A DNA stretch of 62,686 nt, taken from WUQU01 sp038849025. Lineage in GTDB: Archaea; Thermoproteota; Bathyarchaeia; Bathyarchaeales; Bathycorpusculaceae. Position 1 is the first letter of the stretch. Every line of letters begins with the position of its first letter. The notes under the pieces are model-generated. The model did no database searches. It worked only from the letters and a program-made list of their open reading frames with translations, and was not told the origin of the DNA. The stretch lies in assembly GCA_038849025.1 (NCBI GenBank), contig JAWCNE010000003.1, positions 1 through 62,686 on the forward strand, written 5' to 3'. This document shows positions 32,605 to 40,278 of the stretch, one piece after another. Made by a program: the position numbers and the translations under genes.

Positions 32605-33160
32605 GGTCAACTTCCCATATTAAATGAGATACCTTTATGCGGGGTCCGACCTCCAACATTTCGGGAATAAGCCTAAAAGTAACAGTTAAAAAACCTTGCT
32701 GTCCAAGCGTAATCTGCATCAAGGCGTCATAGCTCCTCACAGTTTCCCCGTAAGGAATAAGGGGGATGCCAAAAAATTTTGACAATGCATCTTCAAGCTT
32801 TTTAACTTCTAGGGAAACGCTTTGCGAGGCTGCAAGAGCAAGGGACTTTATCCTCCTCCCCTTAGGCTTGGCTTCTGGAAACTCCCTTTGAAGTTTTACT
32901 CCCTTTAAGTAGATTAAAGGCGGGATGAGCCTTAGACCCTTCTCGCTTACCTCAAAAAACTGTATTTTTCCCGGGCCGCCCTTCCACCTTTCAACAATCA
33001 AAACCCTTTCAACGTTGAATTCTAAGGCTTTTTCAGCTACGCCTTCTAGACTTAGTTTTCCACGGTTTATCCGCAACGTGTTGGGAAGTGTATGTGATAG
33101 GTCTCTGCAAAAGGTTCTGATAGATTGTGTAGGTCTTCGCGAAGTGGTTAACAATATCAA
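32594..33160 (-). CDS. Brix-domain (Imp4-like) rRNA-processing protein
   Basis: 188 residues beginning ILLTTSRRPTQSIRTFCRDL, the characteristic Imp4/Brix opening, followed by RINRGKLSLEGVAEKA and RVLIVERWKGGPGKIQF. Brix proteins act in ribosomal subunit assembly. It lies between eL43 and Pcc1 in the exosome superoperon. Confidence 0.85.
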   Translation of the reverse strand: MILLTTSRRPTQSIRTFCRDLSHTLPNTLRINRGKLSLEGVAEKALEFNVERVLIVERWKGGPGKIQFFEVSEKGLRLIPPLIYLKGVKLQREFPEAKPKGRRIKSLALAASQSVSLEVKKLEDALSKFFGIPLIPYGETVRSYDALMQITLGQQGFLTVTFRLIPEMLEVGPRIKVSHLIWEVDHEG

Positions 33161-33172
33161 GTTTTCAGCCTA

Positions 33173-33463
33173 TTACTCTTCCGAAGCTTCAACTTCTTCT
33201 ATAGGCATCCCTTTGGCAACGCGTTTAGCTACAACTCCAAGCTTTGTTGTCGGCGTGTAGGCTCCACCTGTAAACGTGAAACCGCATTTGCCGCATTTCC
33301 AAACGCCAACGCTTACTCTTTTAACCCGTGGAAGACCACATTGAGGACACTTATGATGCCTCTTCATTTCAGTGATTATTTTTATGTAGCGTTTTCTAAC
33401 AGTGGCTCCGTAGCGGGGACCCAACCCTCTTGTGGGACCAACCTTTTTAGTTCTCTTTCCCAT
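33173..33463 (-). CDS. Ribosomal protein eL43 (L37Ae)
   Basis: 96 residues from ATG 33463 (MGKRTKKVGPTRGLG). The zinc knuckles CPQCGLPRVKR and WKCGKCGFTF are intact. The start overlaps the 3' end of rrp42 by 8 bases. In many archaea the small RNA polymerase gene rpoP follows directly; here only 12 bases separate it from the Brix gene, so rpoP is not at this place. Confidence 0.95.
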   Translation of the reverse strand: MGKRTKKVGPTRGLGPRYGATVRKRYIKIITEMKRHHKCPQCGLPRVKRVSVGVWKCGKCGFTFTGGAYTPTTKLGVVAKRVAKGMPIEEVEASEE

Positions 33464-33470
33464 AACCTTC

Positions 33471-34259
33471 TCACCATCCAAGCTTCTTTCTTATTTCCTC
33501 AGCTTTTTCTCTAGCAATTTGCACAGCCTCAAATACCTGTTTCGGTGTGAAATATCCGCTTCCTCCTTTCTGGATTGCACATATATTTCCGTCGTCGTCA
33601 ACTGTTATGGTTATTCTGGCGTCCATTATCTGCTCTTCTTCAAGCCACGGATCTACAACGAGGTTATCGTTTATCTTTGCAAAGGTAACCGCTATGGGAT
33701 GTTTTCGCAATTGAACCGAAGTGTAGCCGGGCCTAATTTTAACTTCACCATCTTCAACTTCATAGTTGAACATTTTCGTGTTTAGCAGTGCAGCCAACGC
33801 AGCCAAGGCTGAAGCGTCAATCAAGTTTCCATCGTGGTTAAGCACGTAAATGTCAACAAAAATCACGAAAACTTTTTTCCCCGGATTTATGCACAGTTTT
33901 TCCATGTCGATGGCTTTTGATTCCCTTATTCCTCTGTCTACAACTCTTGCAAGTTCAATGGAATTTTCGTCTGGGGGGCCAGGTTCGAAGGTTGGCGATG
34001 CCAACGGTACAAGTTCCGCGTTTACTGTTAAAACTCCCTCGTTCGGTGTGTCTGGGAAAGGTTCCCCGGTTTCAATTTTCACTCCAACCATAACTTCTGT
34101 TTTTCCAAGAAGAACCCTTGCCGAGCCTTCTGCTTTTTCAATTAATCCCTGCTCAACTTTTATTTCACGGTAGTCTCGTAATCCTCTGCCGTCTAAGCGT
34201 TTTCCTTTGGCAATCAGCTGGGCGATTTGTTTCTGTTTTACGCGAACAATCATTGACAT
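33471..34259 (-). CDS. rrp42: Exosome subunit Rrp42
   Basis: 262-residue RNase-PH-fold, catalytically inactive partner of Rrp41 in the hexameric exosome ring. The family opening KRLDGRGLRDYREIKVEQGL and the core GTPNEGVLTVNAELVPLASP-type segment are present, as is the DGNLIDASALAALAAL helix. It starts one base from the rrp41 stop. Confidence 0.95.
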   Translation of the reverse strand: MSMIVRVKQKQIAQLIAKGKRLDGRGLRDYREIKVEQGLIEKAEGSARVLLGKTEVMVGVKIETGEPFPDTPNEGVLTVNAELVPLASPTFEPGPPDENSIELARVVDRGIRESKAIDMEKLCINPGKKVFVIFVDIYVLNHDGNLIDASALAALAALLNTKMFNYEVEDGEVKIRPGYTSVQLRKHPIAVTFAKINDNLVVDPWLEEEQIMDARITITVDDDGNICAIQKGGSGYFTPKQVFEAVQIAREKAEEIRKKLGW

Positions 34260-34994
34260 TTACTCTTCAACCTCCTTAACGCTTATGTATTTGGCTCTTA
34301 AGGCTTCCTTTTGCAAGGTGTAAATTTTTCTGCAACCCTCAATTGCTAGGTTAACGGTTTTTTCAAATTCCTCAAGGGTTAAGATCCCATCCATCTGCAG
34401 CAATGTTATTACTCCAAGATTCGGCATAAAAGCCACCGGAACATCAGCTGATCCAGCCTTATCCTCCATATCCATCAAATCCAAAACAATAGTATCATTA
34501 ACTTTCCCAGCTGAACAAGCTGCCACCAAGTCCCGCATGGGTATACCTGCATCAGCCAAAGCTAATGAAGCCGCTGTTATGCTTGCGCATCTTGTGCTTC
34601 CATCAGCTTGTAAAACTTCAATAAAGACATCTATGGCTGTCCGCGGGTAATATTCCATGAAAATGGCAGGCTCAACGGCTTCTCTAATAACTTTTGACAG
34701 TTCTATTTCTCTCCGTGAAGGAGCTGGTGATTTTCGCTCTTGAACAGAGAAAGGCGCCATGTGATATCGGCATCTTAAAATCATGCGGTCTGGCATGGCC
34801 ATATGCTTCGGGTGCACTTCCTTCGGCCCGTAAACAGCTGCCAAAATTTTATTTTTCCCTTGTTCGATGTAGGCGGATCCGTCGGCGTTTGAAAGCACAC
34901 CCACTTCAATTTTTATAGGTCTTAACTCGTCTGGCTTTCTTCCATCAAGCCTTAAACCCTTTTTATCAATTAACTTTTCAGGTTTTTGACTCAT
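34260..34994 (-). CDS. rrp41: Exosome catalytic subunit Rrp41
   Basis: 244-residue phosphorolytic 3'-5' exoribonuclease subunit. It shows GLRLDGRKPDELRPIKIEVG, the Arg-rich RCRYHMAPFS and SRREIELSKVIREAVEP stretch and QADGSTRCASITAASLAL with the catalytic Asp region. Its start overlaps the rrp4 3' end by 17 bases. Confidence 0.96.
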   Translation of the reverse strand: MSQKPEKLIDKKGLRLDGRKPDELRPIKIEVGVLSNADGSAYIEQGKNKILAAVYGPKEVHPKHMAMPDRMILRCRYHMAPFSVQERKSPAPSRREIELSKVIREAVEPAIFMEYYPRTAIDVFIEVLQADGSTRCASITAASLALADAGIPMRDLVAACSAGKVNDTIVLDLMDMEDKAGSADVPVAFMPNLGVITLLQMDGILTLEEFEKTVNLAIEGCRKIYTLQKEALRAKYISVKEVEE

Positions 34995-35718
34995 TTTTAC
35001 CTCCTCCCTTTTTCTCCTTTTCTTTTTTAATAAGTTGTGATATACGGTCTGTTAATCCGGTTGTGTGGGATTCCTCGTCGATCTTTCGGATGGCCATCAT
35101 GGCCAGTTCTTCATCTTCTAGGCTCTTACCAGTTATTAGTATAACTCCATTATGTCCAAGAATTATGTGGCAGCCCGTTTCTTGTTTTATCAAGGAGATC
35201 ATAGAACCCTTCTTTCCTATAACGCGGGGAATCTTTGTAGGGGTTATTTTCACTATTTGTCCCTTAGTTATCTTTCCCAAACCAGGTTCGTTCACGGTTA
35301 GCTGCGGGTCATGGGTTCTGTCGTAGGCCACTATTTTCGCCACAACTAGATCCCCCACGTCAAGGACTTGTGTAAGGTCGTTTTTCTGCGGTTTAAACGG
35401 TCTGCTGAGGACGTCTGTCGCCTTTAGAATTGCCACATATGGCGAGTTTATGTCAACTGTCCATCCGCTGAAGCCTACTTCAACCACCGTGCCTATGACT
35501 GTGTCCCCTACTTTTGGAATGTAAAAAGCTCTTAACGCTACAACGCTGACTTTTCTCTCTTCGTATTCGACGAGCCCTGTTCTCGCAGCATAAATTTTAT
35601 CATTTTCTTTATACGTGTTTTCGCCGGCTATGTAGTCGCCTTCAGCCAGCAAATCTCCAGGGGTCACAAGCTGTCTTCTCTCAAAAAATGTTGGCATGAT
35701 AAAACACATCCAAACCAT
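34978..35718 (-). CDS. rrp4: Exosome RNA-binding subunit Rrp4
   Basis: 246 residues: N-terminal domain (LVTPGDLLAEGDYIAGENTY), S1 domain (VGDTVIGTVVEVGFSGWTVD) and KH domain (TPTKIPRVIGKKGSMISLIK), then a charged Lys-rich tail. It caps the exosome ring and feeds RNA. The first six residues may be excess: an internal start just before PTFFERRQ is also possible. Confidence 0.95.
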   Translation of the reverse strand: MVWMCFIMPTFFERRQLVTPGDLLAEGDYIAGENTYKENDKIYAARTGLVEYEERKVSVVALRAFYIPKVGDTVIGTVVEVGFSGWTVDINSPYVAILKATDVLSRPFKPQKNDLTQVLDVGDLVVAKIVAYDRTHDPQLTVNEPGLGKITKGQIVKITPTKIPRVIGKKGSMISLIKQETGCHIILGHNGVILITGKSLEDEELAMMAIRKIDEESHTTGLTDRISQLIKKEKEKKGGGKNESKT

Positions 35719-35731
35719 AAAATAATCAAAT

Positions 35732-36421
35732 TTAGGAGATTATCTTTGCTTCCGCATTTCCTTTCGTAATTTCTCCAATTTTTTCAAGGAACGGTCCGTA
35801 GACGCCGGCTGGCATTTCCAATATTCCACTCCAAGAGCCGTCTGCCCGCCACTCTTCACGCTTTATTGTTCCAAGGGCTTTTAGCGTGCCGTAGGCTCTG
35901 GCTGCATATTGTGCTGGTATGTGGACGCTGACCGAAATCTGCTCCATCTTTAACGGGAGAAGTTGTCGAAGTAGTTTGATTATTTCCCTTGCTTGCTCTT
36001 CCGTTGCCTTAAATGGGTCTATTGAGTAGTGGATTTGCTCCATGGCTTGTTCAATGCGTAGTGGTGGATGAGGAAGGTTTGTCCGAGGGTCTACGCAGTT
36101 TTTTGATATGAAGGCTATTATTTGCCTTCTCTTATCCTCAATCATTTTTCTCCGTTGTTCTGTTGTCAACTGCAGTGTTCCCTTTTTTAGGATTATATCT
36201 GCCATTTTAAGCTGATCCGTCGTCCCAAAGGCTTTGCGGAGGGCTTCTTCGGAAACTTTTGTTCCCTTGCTTGCATCTGAAAATATTGTCTCAGTTATTA
36301 AAACTTCTGAGATGGCGGATATTTTTCCCAAACGATAGTCTAGGGCTTTCTCTGGTTTTACAAGAACCTCAAAGTGTTCATTGTCTTTTGTTATGCGTGC
36401 GACTGTGTGTTTTTCTCCCAT
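35732..36421 (-). CDS. SBDS ribosome maturation factor
   Basis: 229-residue orthologue of the Shwachman-Bodian-Diamond protein, which helps release the anti-association factor aIF6 from the large subunit. It has the N-terminal FYSH domain (NEHFEVLVKPEKALDYRLGK, KGTKVSEEALRKAFGTTD) and the helical middle and ferredoxin-like C-terminal domains. It is located between the proteasome alpha gene and rrp4, as in most archaea. Confidence 0.95.
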   Translation of the reverse strand: MGEKHTVARITKDNEHFEVLVKPEKALDYRLGKISAISEVLITETIFSDASKGTKVSEEALRKAFGTTDQLKMADIILKKGTLQLTTEQRRKMIEDKRRQIIAFISKNCVDPRTNLPHPPLRIEQAMEQIHYSIDPFKATEEQAREIIKLLRQLLPLKMEQISVSVHIPAQYAARAYGTLKALGTIKREEWRADGSWSGILEMPAGVYGPFLEKIGEITKGNAEAKIIS

Positions 36422-36428
36422 CGCAATT

Positions 36429-37160
36429 TCACTTGCTTGCGCCTAGACTCTTCATGTACTCTTCAACTTTCTCTTCACTGAGCATCTCCATCTTCTTTGT
36501 TGCTGAAGGAATAACGGCTATTTTTATTCTGGGCGGAAGCTGTCTCGCTTCTAAAGCTTTTACAAGACATTTTACTCCAAGTTTTACGGCGTCTTCGAGG
36601 CTTAGGTTTTCACGGTATTCTTCCTTCAAAATGTTCATCACAGTTTCTCTTCCAGCGCCGACGGCTGTAGCCTTATGCCCCTTATAGGTTCCGCTTGGAT
36701 GGGTTATGAAGAGGCGGTTTCCAGTTTTATCAACTCCGCCGAAGATGAGCGAAACTCCGAAGGGTCTAACACCTGCGTGCTGCGTGTAAAGCTGCTGTAT
36801 ATCGCATATGCGTTTGGTTACAACCTCAACGTCTATTGGTTCGTCGTAAGTTAACTTGTTACTCTGCGCATAAATCCGCGCCTGGTCTATCAAAACCCTT
36901 GCATCTGAACTTAAACCCACTATGGCGGTACCTATGTGATCATCAATTTTGAAAATTTTCCATGAAGACTCGGATTCTTCAAGGGGCTCAACGGTTTCTT
37001 CAGCGCCTAAAACAACACCTTCAGGACATTTTATCCCCAAAATGGTTGCTCCCCGGTTAACTAACTCCATGGCATATTCAACTTGAAACAGCCTTCCGTC
37101 AGGTGAGAAAACGGTTATGGCGCGGTCATATGCTCCTGGAGCTGCAAACACAGACATCAA
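36429..37160 (-). CDS. psmA: Proteasome alpha subunit
   Basis: 243 residues with the alpha-subunit N-terminal gate and H0 region (AYDRAITVFSPDGRLFQVEY), and KCPEGVVLGAEE. It forms the outer rings of the 20S core. It heads the leftward superoperon psmA-SBDS-rrp4-rrp41-rrp42-eL43-Brix-Pcc1. The beta subunit is not in the window. Confidence 0.96.
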   Translation of the reverse strand: MMSVFAAPGAYDRAITVFSPDGRLFQVEYAMELVNRGATILGIKCPEGVVLGAEETVEPLEESESSWKIFKIDDHIGTAIVGLSSDARVLIDQARIYAQSNKLTYDEPIDVEVVTKRICDIQQLYTQHAGVRPFGVSLIFGGVDKTGNRLFITHPSGTYKGHKATAVGAGRETVMNILKEEYRENLSLEDAVKLGVKCLVKALEARQLPPRIKIAVIPSATKKMEMLSEEKVEEYMKSLGASK

Positions 37161-37357
37161 ACATCAACCTCACACTAATTAAATTCCTTTGCAGAACTTC
37201 ATATAACAACCAAACTAAAAACCTTTTCCTAAGTCTTTTTGACTTTTCCTTAGTGGTCTATTTTCGCACTATTTTCGCTTTCTGCAGAGCATTGCGTTAT
37301 TATGATGGCATACATACTCGAAGCATGCTTGGATTGTTACTGCTATGCTTGTTATAG

Positions 37358-38515
37358 CTAGTATTTGTTTATTGGTTGGCTGGGTGGCTTATGCCATTGC
37401 TTGCAATGATGGGGAATTGGCTTTTTCCATTTTTTGTAGAGTATTAAAGAGCTTGCTAGGATGGCAAATATGAGGAGAAGCACGACTATGGGGGTTAAAT
37501 CCCATTCAAGCATATGGGTGGTTTCTGGCGGGTTCGTGGTCTGCTCTGGTTGGCTGTCCTGTGGAGGGGGAGAGCCTCCGAAGCCTAGGGGGACGCAGCG
37601 GAAGACCTCGCCCGTGTCCGCCCAGATGTTCACGCATATCATGTATATGTTTCCAGGGTACAAGCGGTCAAAGGGAAGGTCAACTTTCCAGTAAGGATAC
37701 TGCGCGCCATCTTCACGGGGCCAGGACAAAAGCTCAGTCGCTATCTTCTCCCTCACTATAGTAAAATTCTTAATCACTATGGAGGGCTGATCTCCCATGA
37801 AAATCTCAAAAGAATAATTCGCTACATGCTTCAACGCTATAGCAATAGCTTCTTCCCAGGATACCCTCACTTCTGTACTACCTATTTTGTAAAGACTACG
37901 CTCATCAGTGAAAGATATTGCTCCATTTTTTTCTATGGTGATGCTTATGCAGTTTGGGTAGATTGCACCATTAACTGTATAAAGCCAGCAGAGCCATGTG
38001 GATTTCGGGGTGCTTGAAACTTTTAGCATCCAGTTTCCTGCCTGCAACGTCACGTTTTTGGATACATCCACTCTCTTTAACAGGCTTATCATCTCGTTCA
38101 AGCTGTCATCTCCCGTCCACTTTTTGTATCTTTCAAGAATGCCCATCGCACGATCGAAAATGCTGGACGGAGACTGAACGTAGAACACATAACCCTCATT
38201 AACCCATATTGTACAATCAAACAAGAAATCATCGGCAAACCTACAGCTCACAGTCAACCTACTTCCCGTTCCTTCAAAGGTGTACGTTATGTCCTTTTTA
38301 ACGGTGCGTCCTGAATACTCCTCAAAGTAATCTCTAATTTTCACATTGTATTTTGAAAGATCCAACTGGATGACTTCTTTGATAAAGGATAAAGCCTTTT
38401 CATTAACTAACACATCCATAGAATGGGAACAAGGTGCAAGCATTAACGCGGTTGTAACCATTACCAGAACAGTGATAGGCAAGAATTTCTGAAGCTTTTT
38501 ATCCCCATCTACCAA
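37358..38515 (-). CDS. Secreted, anchored surface protein, paralog A
   Basis: 385 residues, unnamed family. N-terminal signal segment (ITVLVMVTTALMLAPC), long extracellular part, a Pro/Thr/Gln-rich linker, one C-terminal membrane helix (PIVVLLLIFAILASSLILY) and a basic tail. The extracellular part ends in a block NIWADTGEVFRCVPLG that recurs as NIWADTGEVWRIFPL in the 46100-47374 protein, and the N-terminal halves also correspond (KEVIQLDLSKYNVKI against RNVVGLDVDAYNWSI). The gene overlaps by 17 bases the upstream caspase-like gene, so the two are one operon. Confidence 0.75.
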   Translation of the reverse strand: MVDGDKKLQKFLPITVLVMVTTALMLAPCSHSMDVLVNEKALSFIKEVIQLDLSKYNVKIRDYFEEYSGRTVKKDITYTFEGTGSRLTVSCRFADDFLFDCTIWVNEGYVFYVQSPSSIFDRAMGILERYKKWTGDDSLNEMISLLKRVDVSKNVTLQAGNWMLKVSSTPKSTWLCWLYTVNGAIYPNCISITIEKNGAISFTDERSLYKIGSTEVRVSWEEAIAIALKHVANYSFEIFMGDQPSIVIKNFTIVREKIATELLSWPREDGAQYPYWKVDLPFDRLYPGNIYMICVNIWADTGEVFRCVPLGFGGSPPPQDSQPEQTTNPPETTHMLEWDLTPIVVLLLIFAILASSLILYKKWKKPIPHHCKQWHKPPSQPINKY

Positions 38516-39365
38516 GTTTCACATCTCCATTCCCGTAAATCTTCAGATAACTCCAATCGTTGTAAAGCCATATTCCCTGTCGAGGAGGGCTGTTTCCGAA
38601 AGTGGGGCTGCCAATAAAGACTTCTTTTGACGCGAGATCAAGAGCTTCTTTTACAGTTTTGTCTTGTTGTAGGAGGTATTTGAAGAAGCTGGCGGCAAAG
38701 GAGCCATAATCATATCCATTTTTGCATCCGTATGTGTCTACGAAGTTAGGGGATCCCCAGTGCCATCCAAGGAAAACTTCTGGGTTGTAGTCCCACAATT
38801 CGGTATAGCCGTCAAGGGACAAGGTATTTCTACGCGTCCAGCAGTAACAATGTCCAGTCCAAGCCTGGTCAGTTGAGCAGTACCAAGACGGATATGAGTG
38901 GGCTGTGCCGCAGGCCCAAAGAAACACAAAATCATGGCTACCGTAAACAGTTTTAGTGTAGATGTATGCATCCTGTATATACTCGCCATTATACCCCAAA
39001 AGTGCGTAATGGGAACCGCATCCCCATGGCACGTCATGGCCCTTAAAGAAAAGCGCCACAAAACTGTAGTAGTATCCAAGTGCCAAAGTTTGACTCCCCA
39101 TGAGATCCCGTGTAACCCAAGAATATTTCCAATACTGCCAATACTGGTAAAACCCATAATACCTGAAATAATTATAAATCGCATTGCATACTTGGTCGGA
39201 ACGGCTTTTTTCGTTGACGCTGTCTAAATGTCCAGGGTAATAAACCTCACAAGCATTTGCTCCCTTAACAACACCGCCTTCTAACATCGTTACTGAAATA
39301 AAAACTAGAACCAACAACACGGCAAGAGAGGGCCAGAGTTCTCCTTTAATCTCAGTTCCCTCCAA
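38499..39365 (-). CDS. Secreted caspase-like (clan CD) peptidase candidate
   Basis: Up to 288 residues with a signal segment (SLAVLLVLVFISVTML). The mature part is rich in aromatic residues and Cys. YYSFVALFFKGHD followed about 40 residues later by HDFVFLWACGTAHS matches the His-then-Cys dyad layout of clan CD peptidases (gingipain, clostripain, CHAT), so His in KGHD and Cys in WACGTA are the catalytic candidates. Extracellular gingipain/clostripain-type enzymes are reported from Bathyarchaeota. A TATA-like ATATATATAAG at 39383-39395 would start transcription near 39360, at the GGAGG. The TTG at 39365 is therefore doubtful; an ATT at 39350 is one alternative. Confidence 0.6.
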   Translation of the reverse strand: MEGTEIKGELWPSLAVLLVLVFISVTMLEGGVVKGANACEVYYPGHLDSVNEKSRSDQVCNAIYNYFRYYGFYQYWQYWKYSWVTRDLMGSQTLALGYYYSFVALFFKGHDVPWGCGSHYALLGYNGEYIQDAYIYTKTVYGSHDFVFLWACGTAHSYPSWYCSTDQAWTGHCYCWTRRNTLSLDGYTELWDYNPEVFLGWHWGSPNFVDTYGCKNGYDYGSFAASFFKYLLQQDKTVKEALDLASKEVFIGSPTFGNSPPRQGIWLYNDWSYLKIYGNGDVKLGRWG

Positions 39366-39382
39366 AGTTAAATCAAAAAGAA

Positions 39383-39395
39383 CTTATATATATTT
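39383..39395 (-). promoter_or_regulatory. TATA element of the caspase-like operon
   Basis: The reverse strand reads ATATATATAAG about 20-30 bases before the first possible start codon. This implies a very short leader and bears on the start choice for the caspase-like gene. Confidence 0.45.
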
Positions 39396-39643
39396 CGGAA
39401 TTCTCCAGCGAGCAGCATCCTCGTCCATTATTACAGAGCGCATCATGTAAAAATCGCATTTTAAACAGTTGTTTTTCTTAAATATTCTTTCTATGGCTTT
39501 TCTTTTCCGCCTCAAGCAAAATATGAATAGGTTCCAATTAGTTTTAAGAATCCTTCTCTGATATTTTTGCTAAATTTATTTGGCAGCATATAATAATTCT
39601 TTATAATGGCCTATACCAATTAAAAGTTGGTGGTTGAAAGCTT

Positions 39644-40162
39644 ATGGGTTATTTGGCGGTTTGGAAGGTTTTGGATGATATGGTGCAAGATTTTCGCAAG
39701 AGGGGGATAGCTGTTCCCGCCAACGTTGTTAGCGATTTAAGGTATGCGAAAACTTTAATCAATGTTTTGAAGACCGACCCTTCACGCCTCGAAACAAGTC
39801 AGATGATTGAAGAATACCTGCGTAATGTGGAGGCATATCTTATTTCTCAGGGGCGGGAAAAGCTTGGAACCGGGTATGTTGAGAGTTGGTTGAAGCGATT
39901 AGATGAAGCAAGCATGACACTTTTTAATGAAGAAGAGGAAGAAGCGAGGTTTATTCCAGGAGTTCCAAGAGAACAGCGCTGGATTCGCGTTAAACCTTCT
40001 GAGGAATTAACTGTTGAAACGTTGAAAGCTCTAGCTGAAGAATTAAAACTTTCATTTGATGTGCAAAAAGATGGATGCTTGCTTGTTTACGGCGAAGAGG
40101 AACGTGTGAAAGATTTTGTCAAGAAAATGGCTACAAAATATGGATTAAAGGCTGAAAAATAG
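39644..40162 (+). CDS. Conserved archaeal protein, probably DUF2096-like
   Basis: 172 residues opening MGYLAVWKVLDDMVQDFRKR, followed by a helical bundle with DLRYAKTLINVLK and a C-terminal alpha/beta part (LKLSFDVQKDGCLLVYG). I associate the opening with an archaeal family of unknown function (DUF2096), from memory and unverified. No catalytic motif or membrane segment is visible. It lies upstream of smc in the same direction, but 116 bases and a TATA element separate them. Confidence 0.7.
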   Translation: MGYLAVWKVLDDMVQDFRKRGIAVPANVVSDLRYAKTLINVLKTDPSRLETSQMIEEYLRNVEAYLISQGREKLGTGYVESWLKRLDEASMTLFNEEEEEARFIPGVPREQRWIRVKPSEELTVETLKALAEELKLSFDVQKDGCLLVYGEEERVKDFVKKMATKYGLKAEK

Positions 40163-40204
40163 CGTTAAAAAGTGCATAATCGTTAAAACTTGCTAGTGCA
40201 ACAC

Positions 40205-40213
40205 TTTTATAAA
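40205..40213 (+). promoter_or_regulatory. TATA element of the smc operon
   Basis: TTTTATAAA lies about 65 bases upstream of the smc ATG at 40279 and 43 bases after the preceding gene ends, giving a separate promoter for smc-scpA-scpB. GAGGTGAGGG lies in the leader. Confidence 0.45.
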
Positions 40214-40278
40214 GAAATAATAAAATATTGACTTCCAATAAGCGTTTCACGGTTTCACAGAGGTGAGGGCGCAGTTTA

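Noticed and set aside
38499..39365. Cysteine-rich papain-like protease instead of clan CD
   Set aside because: The His-containing motif precedes the Cys-containing motif by about 40 residues with flanking hydrophobic strands, the clan CD order; papain-like enzymes have Cys before His.
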